A DNA stretch of 64,000 nt from Platerodrilus igneus (taxonomy: Eukaryota > Arthropoda > Insecta > Coleoptera > Lycidae), in contig JARFIW010000500.1 of NCBI GenBank assembly GCA_036346225.1, positions 2,914,001 through 2,978,000 of the forward strand, in the 5' to 3' direction. The notes beneath the pieces were generated by a model. That model saw only the letters and a program-made list of their open reading frames with translations, was not told the origin of the DNA and ran no database searches. Of the stretch, positions 22,601 to 55,477 are shown piece by piece (the stretch's first letter is position 1; each line of letters starts with the position of its first letter). The position numbers and the translations under genes are program-made.

Positions 22601-25600
22601 CAGCGACAGATCCAGAGGGGGTAAAGGGGTTTTAGCCCCCCCCCCAACCACCGAAATTTATTCAACCGCCGGATGCACGAGTGCACGCCATACCATTGGA
22701 ATTTTACCATCTTACATGCATGCTATTCTAAAAAACGCAAACGCATAGGCAATAACCTGAATGTATAATTTCCTAAAGCAAATGAATAGAATGAAATCAC
22801 AAAATAAAAGCTACTTGCTCTAAGAGACTTTTATTGGGAACATAGAACATGCAAAAGCATTCAGAACCCTAACTGTTTATAACAAGTTTTAAGAAAAGCG
22901 CAAGCGCTTGTATTTTCAGGCTACCTCGTTTTTGTTCTACCGGGAGCAAAGCAAGTCAGTCATTCGCTTGTATTCGTAAGCATTGCGTTGTAGCATAACT
23001 GATCAACTTAATTTCTTATTTTTTTCACTACTTAAATATATAGTCGTAATTATATTGTAAAATTTTTAACCTACAAATAACTTATTAGCAATTACTATGA
23101 TTTGTTGTATGTACCATGACATCCAAATGAAAACAGAGTGATTTACGTACATTCTTTTTTTGTAAAAAGAATAAGATAGATGATGAATCGGAGCAGATGC
23201 TGGAGACTGATGATAATAGTGATTTATTACTGCAGGTGAGTGGTGCAGGTACTACGCTAGCACAAGAACAAGGTATGTTTAATTTAAATTTTTGCGTAGA
23301 TGGTATTGGTGTGAGCTGTATTGGAGTTGTTTAGGGTTCACAGAAGGGGTAAATAATGTACAATATTCATGACTGCAATGCATTTGGTATTTAATAAATT
23401 TTAATATACGAGTTGGTTGCAACCGAAATTTTTTGCATGGTAAAATACTGTCGTTCACTATTAATGTTATTTAATTATCTGATCTTGCACAGTTGCGCCA
23501 CAAAATAAGCAAAACCTTATTAAAAATAGTGAATGGCCTTATTTATGCACAGTTTAGGTATACCCTTATTTTGACATATTAAACAACTTAACCTTATTTT
23601 AATTTCATAAGTTTTTTATAGAGCTATGGAGCCATTAGCTAGCACATCTACATCTTGCAACAAGGAGCCTTTTGATATATTTTTGCTGCAGGAAAAGCTC
23701 TCAGCGATGAAGAAAAGTACAAATACTTAATAGAATGCGTAGAACCAGCTCAAAACGGTAACTACCCGGAACAGCTGGAGAGTGGCCAAAAAAGAAAGTT
23801 CCTAGCAAATTGGCTAAAACAATATCCATGGTTGATCTATAGTCAACAAGAAAATGGAGTATTTTGTTTACCATGTGTACTTTTTGCTACCTCTGGTAGT
23901 GGAGGAAAACATTCTGTTGCTTTGGGTTGTTTAGTAACTCGCCCACTCGTTAAATACAAAAAAGCACTAGAAACCTTCAAGAGACACTCTGGCAATGAGT
24001 ATCACAAAATGGAAATGCTAAAAAGTTCAAATTTTTAAAAAAGTATATGAATGTCCTGACAAATCTATTAATATTTTGATGGAATCTGAAAAACTAAAAA
24101 TCATAAACTTGAATAAGGAGCACTTAATTCCAATAATAAAAACTATTATACTGTGTGGTCAAAAAAATATACCTTTAAGGGGTCACCGAGATGATGGTGA
24201 GTTGAGCACTGAAAAAGGCCAAGGAAAGTTTCGAGCGCTTTTACAATTTCGTATTGACGCAGGGGATACACTTCTTCAAAAACATTTAGAGACAGCTTCA
24301 CGAAACGCTCGTACCTAAGTAAAACTACACAAAATCAACTAATTAACTGTTGCCACACTATAATCATGAAAGATATTATGAATAATGTAAAGAAAGCAAA
24401 ATATTACGCGATACTGGGTGATGAAACAACCGACGCAAGCGGAATAGAACAATTGAGTATATGCATAAGATACTTGAATTTACAAGACAGCACAACATAT
24501 GAAGATTTTATGTGCTTCGTATCTGCATTCAACTTGAGTGGTGCTGCTTTAACCGATCAGATTCTAGAAGAATTAAACCGAGCCGGTTTGCATATTAAAT
24601 ATTTAAGAGGTCAAGACTACGATGAAGGTTCCAACATGGCTGGAAAGTTTAATAGAGTACAAGCTAGGTTAAAGCAACTCTGACCTCTTGCTATATACAT
24701 GCATTGTGCATCGCATAAACTAAATTTGGCTATTGTGAATGCCTGTAGCCAACCTAATATTCGGAATATGCTGGGAGTAGTAAGTAATGTTGCTACTTTT
24801 GTACGAGAATCAGCTAAAAGATTGGAACTTATACAACTTTTCATTCTCAAAAAACATCCGAAGGAGAAGAGACTCAAGTTAAAGAGCCTTAGTGATACAC
24901 ACTGGCTTGAAAGGCATGATGCACTTCTGCAATTTAAAGAACTTTTTGACTCAATCGTGTTGTTTCTTGAAGAAATGGATAGCGTATCACCATCTGCCAA
25001 ATGTGAAGGTCCTCTTACTGCGGTTCTACAATTTAGCTTCGTCATATCTCTGGCAATAGCCGCTTCTGTGTTTGAAATTACCATATCACTCTCACATCAA
25101 CTACAGGCCGTTGCATTAGACTTGAACCTCTGCCACGAAATGGTAGAAACAATAATCAAAACACTAGAAGAGTACAGAGAAACAAAGTTTGAAGAAATTT
25201 TTCAAGAACCAATTCTTATTACCGAACAGCTGAACATTCTTGTGCAGACATGTAGACTAGCCAAAAGATCAACATACCGCTGAAATATTGATGCTCCTAA
25301 TGTGAAAGAATACTTCAGGCAAGCAAACTAATTATAACTTGCTACTTGTTAACTATGTGCAACAACTGCTGCATCTCTATAAATTTTAAATATAATTAAC
25401 ATTAATTTATTTTTCAGGTTGAATGTGTTCTTACCTTTTTCGATTTTATGTTGGGACAATTAAGAAGTCGTTTTTCAAAAAGAACACTTCAATTATTGAT
25501 CTATTTACACTTATCCCCAGTTTAATTATAAAGACTGACAATCTAGCAGCAGTTGTGGCAGCTGCACGCGTATACAGCAATGATTTACCAAACCTTCTCT

Positions 25601-26113
25601 TGCTCCAGGGGAGATTACGCTATGGAAGGAGCTCTGGAGGAGCAGAGAACACCAACCCCATACCGCTGCAGAAGTACACCAAGAGGCGAATGAGTTTTTT
25701 CCAAATATAAAGATACTCCAACTTCTAGCACCTGTACCAGTATCAACATGCAGTGTTGAGAGAACCTTCTCTTCATTGAAACATATAAAATCTTATTTCC
25801 GTACAACAATGACAGAAGAACGCTTAAATGGTATGACTGCTATGTTTATACACCAGATCATATCAACACATCTACAACCTGCTGCAGTTGTTGAAGAATT
25901 TGGACAAAAATATCCTAGGCGACTAGCAATGTCTTATGAAAAATAAATTGTTAAAATATTTGTCATTTTGTTATTCTCATTTGTCCTTGAAAAACTTAAC
26001 ATTTACAAAATTGCGTAGGATATGTAGTTAGATGCAATGAGCAGATTTATTTTTTGAAAGAACTCTCACAACCTTTCTAGCCCCTCCCAAAAGAAATTCC
26101 GGATCCGCCGCTG
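22601..26113 (+). mobile_element. hAT DNA transposon (ZMYM/TTF-type) with 8-bp target duplication
   Basis: The element begins CAGCGACAGATCCAGA and ends TCCGGATCCGCCGCTG, imperfect inverted repeats of 16 bp. It is flanked by TACATGTC at 22593-22600 and at 26114-26121. Eight-base target duplications and CAG..CTG ends are the hAT signature. Inside is a broken hAT transposase on + (23690-25946). Length is 3,513 bp. G/C runs of variable length follow the left end (22616-22650). Confidence 0.92.
23690..25946 (+). pseudogene. hAT transposase (TTF/ZMYM1-like), broken
   Basis: Domains in order: a TTF-type zinc finger region (QKRKFLANWLKQYPWL, GVFCLPCVLFA) at about 23780-24040; the DUF4371-type region (NIPLRGHRDDG, ILGDETTDASGIEQLS, RGQDYDEGSNMAGKFN, MHCASHKLNLA, DTHWLERHDALL) at about 24076-25280; and a C-terminal hAT dimerisation domain (LLAPVPVSTCSVERTFSSL, MTEERLNGM) at about 25710-25900. 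In-frame stops after KSSNF (near 24036), after TASRNART (24316) and after ARLKQL (24681), plus frameshifts near 25280-25700, make it inactive. The enzyme would excise and reinsert the element by cut-and-paste. Confidence 0.9.
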
Positions 26114-26128
26114 TACATGTCCAAGTTA

Positions 26129-29011
26129 AGGAGGTCCACTATAGGGATTTTGGATACGGTAATGGACACAACGTGAGTTAAATAGAAAAAAATGTTGTGT
26201 ATTTAAGGTATCAACAATTTGCCGTTTAGAAATCATTCTCAAGGTTTCTGGTTTTCGAATTTATTCGAAAAAATAAAATTTTTGGATTTTTTAATTAATT
26301 TTTTTGGAGCCATTATCAACATTACAGTAAAACGAAGAAGATATGCAATTTTTAATATACTTTAACATAGTGCAGTCGAATTTTTCATTCGGTGTTTCAT
26401 ATTAGTGTAAACCATCATCAATTTCTTAATACGGTCCAGTATTGTAAAAAGCGAGTCTCAAAATATTTTTTTTCAAATTCAACAATGTTGCTACAGTTGT
26501 ATAGTTTAAAGATATAAAGTCTAAAAAAAATATACCTTTGGCTCACTTGGCTATTACCCCAAGGGAGAGTTCAAGGTGGGTCGGCCTGAATTTGCTTAGT
26601 TAAATAAAAGAAATTATAATTTTAACTTGGACACCACTGTTTCTAACAAGTATTGCTAACATAATAACAAGTCTATTTCATTTTAGACAAATAAACATTT
26701 CTATCATAAATTCATATTGAACATCTCGGAGAATGGAATAGGAGTGACAAAACTATCAAGGCGGTTCATAAGTAAGATTCATCCTAGGAAACCCTATCTA
26801 CAGGGAACTATGCACAAGAAGACGTTTAACAAAACTAGAACGAACCGCCATAGGTATTTATAAAATGACCTGGAAAAACCTTGAAATATTTGAGAATCAG
26901 AAAATATTTACCTATAATATCGAATGTTAAAAGTCTATTATAAGCAATTACCTTAAAGTGACAAGATTTTGAATTAGTGCAATGTTCCTAAAGCATATAA
27001 TTTGTTATTACAATAAAGTATGGAATTTAAGCTTGCCATAAAACTAAAAAAAATAATATTGTTTGTTGTTTCCATCTGGGATTAAAATTTGCTATGAATA
27101 TGAACGCTTATTTAGGATTAAAAATAATGAATTCAGCCAATTATTTCATTTTTTTCTATTATAAAAGAAATTGTTACAATGAATGGCACAATAACGTTTA
27201 GAACATTTAATGGCCATTATCAACAATAAATTTCACGGCAAGTTCTACGTGTTCAAATTTACTAATCAAACATTAAATCAAATCCAAAGAAACAAAAATT
27301 ATATATCCAGTGATAATATAAAATAAACAAATCAATGAAATAATGGAATTAGTTGCAAACATTCAATGTTTCAATTTCAACAGTATTACGAAAAATTGAA
27401 CAAATCTTAACTAAAAAACAATTTAGTTTAAAGGTTAATAAGCTCACAAAAAAATGTTCAAAATGATTTCCCCCATTCCCTAAACATAAAAACTTCTAAC
27501 CATAGGATCTAAAATATTTTTTAACATTTGAGGAGTAATACTAGAAAACGCTTTGAGAACTAATCTTTGTAAAATATCGTCGTTTACAATATCGTTTCCG
27601 TAAATGTAATTTTTTATGTATCCCCAATGAAAAGAATCCTGAGGTATGCCTGGAGATAGGGCTTGCTATGATACATTTGCATAAGTTCCAATACAACGTC
27701 CTGGAAATCTAACTGATAGGTATATTTTCGGCCAGCCCTGGAATTTTTCAACTTATTCAAAAGCCAAATTGTTCAAAGCTATCTCTATTTCATTTTGTAG
27801 TAAATTTCGGTAGGGTTTGGTAAGGACTGTTGGTAGATGAAAGGGCCTATAATTGCGTGTACTAAATATAGCAGCCCACATATTGGATTCGAAACGGTGT
27901 TGATGTTTGGCAGTTTTATACACACATGGATTTTCTCTTGCCCAATAATTAGCATTTCTGCTATTGAAAATTCTATTGTTACTAAACATACTTTCATCGG
28001 ATCATATTATTTTATACAGAAAATACTCATTATCTTGACATTGACGTGCATATCATTCACAGAATGCCTGCTCGAAGTTCTTGACAAATCATAAATTTAT
28101 ATGAATGTACTTTCTCCTTCTTTAGCACACTGCAGTAGGATGGGCTCTTCCAGTTGCCTTTTCAATTTTCCTAGTAGAAACCTCTGGTTTATCAGTTACA
28201 GCTAATAAAACAGTATTTACCATTTCTTCATTGTATAGTTTCTTACAAATTTTCATGGATTTTCTGAACATTCTTTTAGATTGACTGCTAATTTACAAAA
28301 AGTTCTTTTATGATGGTGGTGCATTTCTGGATATTTATGTACATTCTTTCAGCTTCAGAACAATTACGCTGACAAAAATGTAACACGTCAGCATATCAAA
28401 TTTTTCATTATTTAAAATTGTGCCATATTATGTATAGGTAAACACAAAATATCATTAAGTAAGTCAAACCACCAGAGAAACGTAATATGAATCAATTATG
28501 ACAATTTGTCAAATTTCCAAAATCAACTATAACAAAAAGGTATCAGAATTACCAAACCTGTTTCTTAATAGGGTAATAAAAGCATTGATAAGGCCGTAAA
28601 ATGTTCAAAACGTTATTAAAGCATCAAGTACCATACACTGTTGAGTTTAAAATAAAAAGTACTATCAGAATTCGCTTTTCACAATACAGGACTGCATTAA
28701 GAAAAATAAAGTTGATGATGGTTACACGAATACGAAATGTCAAATGAAAAATCCGACTATACTATGTTAAAACATATTAAAAATTGTTATGAAAATGTGT
28801 TCTTCTTTTTAATGTAATGTTGATAATAATATCAGAAAAAAATTCATTAAAAAATACAAAAATTTTATTTTTTCAAATAAATTCGAAAATCAAAAATCTT
28901 AAGCATGATTTCTAAATGGCAAATTGTTGGTCTCCTAATTACACAAATTTTCTCCCATTTAACTCACATTGGATCCATTACCGTTTCCGCAATCTCCATA
29001 GTGACCCTCCT
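26129..29011. mobile_element. Tc1/mariner-superfamily element with about 170-bp inverted repeats
   Basis: Left end AGGAGGTCCACTATAGGGAT and the reverse complement of the right end (AGGAGGGTCACTATGGAGAT) match, and similarity continues for about 170 bp (for example ACAATTTGCC(G/A)TTTAGAAATCAT in both). Both ends abut TA (26127-26128 and 29012-29013), as expected for TA-targeting elements. The interior encodes a mariner-like transposase remnant on -. It lies only 15 bp from the right end of the hAT element. Confidence 0.85.
27480..28000 (-). pseudogene. Mariner-like transposase remnant
   Basis: The minus strand carries MFSNNRIFNSRNANYWAREN, then MWAAIFSTRNYRPF and, in shifted frames, FPGRCIGTY, a degraded SPDLSPLDFFLWG segment (now SPGIPQDSFHWGYIKNYIYG) and a C-terminal helix DDILQRLVLKAFSSI. 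This is the order of the catalytic core of Tc1/mariner transposases. The aspartate in the last motif is not recoverable and several stops occur, so it is dead. The N-terminal helix-turn-helix region upstream (to about 28330) is too decayed to follow. Confidence 0.75.
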
Positions 29012-29228
29012 TATCTTAGATACCGTGTATATATTTTTTGGATGTTATTGATCATCCAAAAGAATATTAGCATTTGCTTTTATTTGGAGTAATTTAATAT
29101 ACTTTTTTATATATTAGTAATAATATACAGCTAAGTATATATTTGCTCTTATGGACAAGATTTATAATGATAACTTTTTGAAGGGCGTTGAGTTAATACA
29201 GAAATGGACATAAATATTCCAGAACAGT

Positions 29229-29381
29229 TTGGTGGTCTAGACAATAAAGGTGGCTCAGTTGGTTCGCATGTGACTACTAAAAGCCCAAGGTCCCGGGTTA
29301 GAATCCTGACCGCTTGAAAAATGTTAGGCAGCATTTTTTCCAAAAAATCACCCTCATTCAGATGAGATATAAAATGTAGGT

Positions 29382-29446
<65 letters not shown>

Positions 29447-29645
29447 CTGCATGCATGCATGCATGCATGCATGCGTGCATGCATATGTGTGTGTTTGTGT
29501 GTGTGTTGTCACGCACATTAAAGATCCCTCCCTTGATTAGAACAAAATTCAAAATTTCCAGGTAAAAAACACGTTGCCTGGCTAATGTAGTACTTTTGGG
29601 GTGAAGCATTGACAAATCAAATGTAAGGTCTAGACAACAAACCAC
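29229..29645 (+). mobile_element. tRNA-derived SINE, copy 1, with GT/GC microsatellite
   Basis: The head reads like a tRNA: an A box in GGTGGCTCAGTTGGTTCGC and a B box in GGTCCCGGGTTAGAATCC. The body (CTTGAAAAATGTTAGGCAGC, CCTCATTCAGATGAGAT, TAGGTCCTGTGTG, TCACGCACATTAAAGATCCC) is shared with the copy at 59168-59480, which defines the family. Between TCCTGTGTG and TTGTCACGC a TG/TGCG/TGCA microsatellite (about 29382-29512) has expanded in this copy only. The outer sequences GGTGGTCTAGAC and GTCTAGACAACAAACCACC are inversely related; whether they belong to the element is unclear. Confidence 0.75.
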
Positions 29646-30683
29646 CTAAAGTATGTATCAGTTTATACTATGGCACAGACTCTAATTAGGATTAAACGGT
29701 TCTTGAATAAATGAGCTAAACACAGTATTCAAAAATTTTACGACCGATTACATTTATTCTTTAGCAAACTGCTAAACAGAGGTTGTGTGCTACAAATAAA
29801 TTTTAAATATTATTACTTAATTTGTTCTAAAAAGAGTAAGCACAAAAGTAAATTGGTTACAAATTATATTGGTTAATATGGTTATATTCAAAAGATTTTT
29901 GATATTTGTTTTGCAGCAGTATAAAAATTATACTATCAGTATTATTGTATAATACTTATACCAGTATAAATTAGGTGTTGTAATGTGATATGGCAAGCAG
30001 GTTCAATAAATAGATAAACAATGTTTGAAATTTTAATAGAATTTCGTGAAATAGAAAATGAATCTGAATAGTCATTCGGAAGAAAACAAGCACATGTTCA
30101 TATACAATCTAAAGTTTTATGTTAGAATTAGTCGAAAAGTTTAATAAGGGATGTATTGTTCACTCAACCTACTAAGGTGGAATTCATATAATCAGGTTCA
30201 TTATTTAGGACACTGGCCCAAGTTTGAAGTGCAAACTTTCCTTAAGATAGTCTGTAACATTTAGCTAGTTATTACAGTTCAGATCAATTGTAGTTTACAG
30301 AATTTTAGACGGGGTAAAGGAATAACTGCTAATTTTGGACATTTATGATTTTAGTATTGCAACGATGATTTCATAATTTTATTACAGACTATTCATAAAC
30401 CCAACATGTGTCATTTACATTAAAATTATTGAATATGATTAAATTTTCATGGGCATCATTGCTTTAAAATTTTTAAAAATTCTATTGTTACTGTGGTATT
30501 ATCCTTTGAAATATTTTTAATAACAATAATTATCCAACTAAGAAATGAAAATTTAATTAAAAATCAAATTATAATGCATTTGCTTCTTAAAGTTAAGCGG
30601 AGGAAACCATACTTTTGTTAATTAGATATTATCATAGAACAATGTGGTATATATAAATATTTTTAAACAAATACAGACAACAT
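29646..30683. other. Intergenic, between the SINE and the 3' end of the - kinase gene
   Basis: AT-rich; no coding potential or repeat recognised. It should include the 3' UTR of the - kinase gene. Confidence 0.45.
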
Positions 30684-51440
<20,757 letters not shown>

Positions 51441-52110
51441 TGTTTTAAGTAATTAATATTGATTTTAAAATGCCTCAGAGACAAGAAACAGTTGACTTAA
51501 GTTACTTTCAAATAATCAAGGCTCACTTGATTTTTCAAAATAAGTAGAAAGGGTAAGATCTTAGAATTAAACTGATTTATATTTAATTTTTTCAAAAAAT
51601 CTATAACGAAAAAACGTAAATTTAAGAAGGTTACTTAGTTATTTTGATGAAAATCCTAAGAACTTAAAAAATAGATGTAAGAATGTGTGAATAGAAGTGA
51701 ATGGGTAAATCAGTGTTGCTACTTTGATATAGTATTTTTTAAATAGAACACGACGAGGTTTTTTAAATTTCTAATTTACATGAAATCCTTTTTGTAAAGG
51801 TAAGGAATGCCGAAGTTTATAACAAATTAAATTCCAGAAAGTAAAACTTAAAATGAAAATCTATAATAGCCGCTACAGTTGTATTCGCAGCGCCATCAAG
51901 GAGACTATAGCACTACTACAATACTTCAGGTTTAAATAAAAACCTGCGATTTATGTAAAATGTCTATTGCACATTAATATCACACGAATGAAAAGATGGT
52001 TTAGATATTAGATTGGTTTTGACCTGTAAATAGATGAACGAATAAAATAAATTAATAATTATGGTAAACAACAATTTGATTTGAGTTTGAAGCATTTTAT
52101 TATTTAGTAT
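51441..52110. other. Upstream region of the - kinase gene
   Basis: Promoter and 5' UTR of the - kinase gene should lie here. AT-rich, with no decisive TATA or initiator and no coding similarity. Confidence 0.4.
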
Positions 52111-52647
52111 TGTTGCGAGCTACTATTAGGCAACCCATCAAACACCCAAAAACGCCGCAAACACTAAATATTCTCCATGGACCGGTAGGCTCCTAGTAAT
52201 TACTGGAGGATGAGTCATCTCTTTAATTCAGGATATATATAAGACCGCCTATGAATGTAAGAGGTTAGTCTATATCAGAATGTCGAACATAAATTATTAC
52301 GTGTAGAGTTATATAGTTGAGCTTTTGGAAGTCCAACAGTAAACATAAATGTTATATGATGTGCACGTGTCTAATGTACATACAGCTTGTAGAATACATA
52401 AATAGATAGAAGTGTAATAAATAATAGTTGTGTTAGTGTTATTAATGGACCTATGGTAAAGGAGTTAGTTTAAGAAGATATTAGTGCTTGTAAATTCATT
52501 AGTGTGATAGTGCTTCATTGTTAATTGGACTGAAAACATCTATAAATAAGGCATATACTGTTAATTAGACTTGTGAACAGTGGTGATAAAGACCTTTGTT
52601 ATTACTTGTTTTAAATTAGAGAAACGCGGTAGTAGTAGCCCGCTACA
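52111..52647 (+). repeat. Solo LTR of the macrodomain-carrying Gypsy family
   Basis: Begins TGTTGCGAGCTACTATTAGG and ends CCCGCTACA, with GTAT on both sides (52107-52110 and 52648-52651), a 4-bp target duplication. Its sequence corresponds in inverse orientation to the LTR at 62657-63179 (shared CTATTAGGCAACCC, AGTGCTTGTAAATTCATTAG and AGAAACGCGGTAGTAGTAG). No internal element sequence flanks it, so it is a solo LTR left by LTR-LTR recombination. Confidence 0.9.
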
Positions 52648-52651
52648 GTAT

Positions 52652-53121
52652 TTATTCAAAATAGAATAATTATTGTATATTAAAAGTACTAATCACAATC
52701 ATCCACTGCCTTGTACACATACAAAAAATTTTTTGTTTAGAAACATACCTAAGCGCATACCTGTCTTTTAGTTTAAAACTGCACACTTGCGATATCTGGT
52801 CATTGTGCACGCAAGGCCTAAAATAAGAAATTTAAAATTGATTTTCATAACTTTAAAACCTGCAGTAAATCTCAGTTGTTGCATCTTTTAATTTACAAAA
52901 AAATTTTAGCATTTGATAAACAGCCATATAGCTGTACTTAAAAATATATAAGAATCATTTAATGTATACAAACCAAATGGTGTACATAAATAAAAAATTT
53001 TAAACTGTTTTGTATAATCCTAGCAAGATAGGTTTGACATTATTGAAATCAAATGATTGTGTAGGCAACTTAATTATTGGTAATCTTATATTTGAGGTAA
53101 GAAACTCTTTGTACAAACAAA

Positions 53122-53175
<54 letters not shown>

Positions 53176-55402
53176 CTGTAGTACTCCCCATGCTTGAACA
53201 GCCGGATGTAATAAACGTCCAGCTGAATGCCACCGCTCTGTGTTTTCTTCTCTAATCTTCTACTTTTATTATGCCATGGCTAGCCCTTTTCAATTTACAC
53301 AGAGTGCACAACGTTACGATGATCAATTTTCATTAACCCCTTTAACTCTTGCCTGTGTGAATTGATAAAACGAAATCAATCAATATTCATATAATGAAAG
53401 GAAATAATGTTTACACTTCACAATTTTTGTAAATCTTTAAATACACCCTTTAATCAATTAATATTATATGGATTATTTATCCCAAAATTTATATCCTTTT
53501 AATTTAATTTAAAGTTACCAAAAACGACACCTTTTTCAAAAAAAATCTGGAACGTTCGAGACCTTTTTATAATTTTTACGGAAGTTTCAACATGTTCTTG
53601 TTGACTCCTTACAAGTTTTAGAGAAAATTAATATATTCAGTGTTAAAATTTAAATTTGAAAAGATTCCTTAAAATTAGGCATCTCTAACCTGTGATATTT
53701 TGATGAGTTTGGTTCGGCGACTTAATATAATATAATATAATATAATAGTTAATTTATAACTGCCTTAGTTCGCGCCAAAAGTATCGTTGTGTATTTAAAA
53801 TAAACAATGATAGTGCGCGATAAACAGAACCAAATTTATCTTGGAACGAACACCTGGTCCGCAAGAGTGCATTATTATATAAAACGTGGATCGTGTGTGA
53901 CCGCAGAGTACTCAAGAAGTGCCTACACTTTTGTTTTACCGCTTAAAAATATAATATAAACCGCAACTGTGTTAACCGTGGATTGTGCGTGCCGAAATCA
54001 CCTATAGCACCGAAAGCCAAGAAATTCTGGTGAGGTTTTGACTTTTGTTTATATGAATTTGTGCACTTAATTAACATTAAACATTTATACTGTAACTTGT
54101 ACAAGACAACCAGATTACAACCGCTTTATCGCTTCCAATTTAGTCCCGCAATATTGTATCCTGATAATTTCTTTACACTAAATTCTTTAATCTACCCGCC
54201 TACTTAATTAATTACGTGGAGGAAGTTACGCCCCTCCAGAGTTGTTGCGTGTTGTGGATCAACACCCCTTGTTATCTTCAATCGAAAACCAATGCTCTGT
54301 TTTGTACTCCTTATGTTTGAACCAATGATTCAGTACGGTTACCCCTTGTTTCCAAAATTCACCTCGTGCTTTATTCTATATTTCTCTGGATACGCTTAGG
54401 ACCTCTTCCCCTAAATACCACTTGGAATTCGTAAGTTTCTTAGTACTAAGAATTTAGAATTGTATTAGAAGTGAACCAGAATTGTTTTAGACGCGGATTA
54501 GAATAGTATTAGAAGCCCTATATCATTATAAATAGTTAATTTAAATTAATTAACCAATTGCTACTCACGTTTTCTGCAAAAACGGCAAAAGCTTTTCCAT
54601 GTATTCTTAATGCAATTCTTACACAGCACTGTTTTGCACTATAATATAAATTTTATTTATCTGACGCATAAATATTTGATTAAGAGTATTGTGGAATCGA
54701 CGTACTTCAAATTTAGACTGACTGTTTCTTATCACTTCTGGGCGTTATATAGCTTTTTCCCTCTTCTAAATTTGGATTGGTTTTCCAAGCAGCCTTGCAA
54801 ATTGTTATGACCAACCGTATTTGTCCTGGATATTCCTAGTATATTTTCAAGCTAATTTCTGATGAAACTATTTTGGAGTTTCGTATCATGCTGTTATTTA
54901 CTATTGTTTTAATTGTTATCGTCGCTGGACTTTCAGCTTATGTCTGTTGTTTTGTGTAGATAAAGCTTTTGGAAAATTGTACAAAAATAAACGATGTAAC
55001 ACGATTGCTGTTTTCGTCTATGTATTTAAACTCATCTTTGAAAGTGCGTTTTCTTATCAAAGCGCTTATTGTTCCTTCTTTATCACAAGCGTAATTGCAT
55101 GAGGATTTATTAGGTTTTATCTTATCTTCTGCGTATCTGTTTTATAAACTTGTTGAACACCTCAACGTAGTTTAATTACATATATGATTATTTCTCTGCT
55201 GAATACGCATTCTATTATTGGAAGATATGTTTACTGGCATTCATTAAAGTTAATTGCTGTATATATACAGAGTGTTAAATGCTTGCGATTTACATAATGT
55301 GGGAATTATTTATTTTCCTGCTAAATAAATGCAGTTTTCTGATTTCCACTGCTATTTACAGTTACTACGCGACCCTTACTACTCAATACATCCCTAAACA
55401 AC
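52652..55402. other. Intergenic AT-rich stretch with a TA repeat and a possible promoter block
   Basis: No coding region recognised. Within it are a (TA)n microsatellite (53127-53173), a TATAA repeat near 53728-53748 and a less AT-rich block at about 53760-54040. That block has TATATAAAAC (53876-53885) upstream of CGTGTGTGACCGCAGAG, and an AAATTCTG/GTGAGG donor-like site near 54030. It could be a 5' exon or an LTR fragment; neither is proven. Confidence 0.35.
53127..53173. repeat. (TA)n microsatellite
   Basis: About 23 uninterrupted TA units. Confidence 0.95.
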
Positions 55403-55415
55403 CCCTTATCACAGC

Positions 55416-55463
<48 letters not shown>

Positions 55464-55477
55464 AATGGTGATAAGGG
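55403..55477. repeat. (TA)n microsatellite flanked by short inverted repeats
   Basis: About 22 TA units (55418-55461) flanked by CCCTTATCAC (55403-55412) and its exact reverse complement GTGATAAGGG (55468-55477), so the whole block can fold into one hairpin. Confidence 0.9.

Noticed and set aside
29229..29310. tRNA gene
   Set aside because: A and B boxes are present but the sequence does not fold into an obvious cloverleaf and continues into a repeat body shared with 59168-59480; it is a SINE head.
29149..29645. Long minus-strand reading frames rich in His, Thr, Ala, Cys
   Set aside because: They are translations of the TG/TGCG/TGCA microsatellite within the SINE; the repeat composition alone keeps the frames open.
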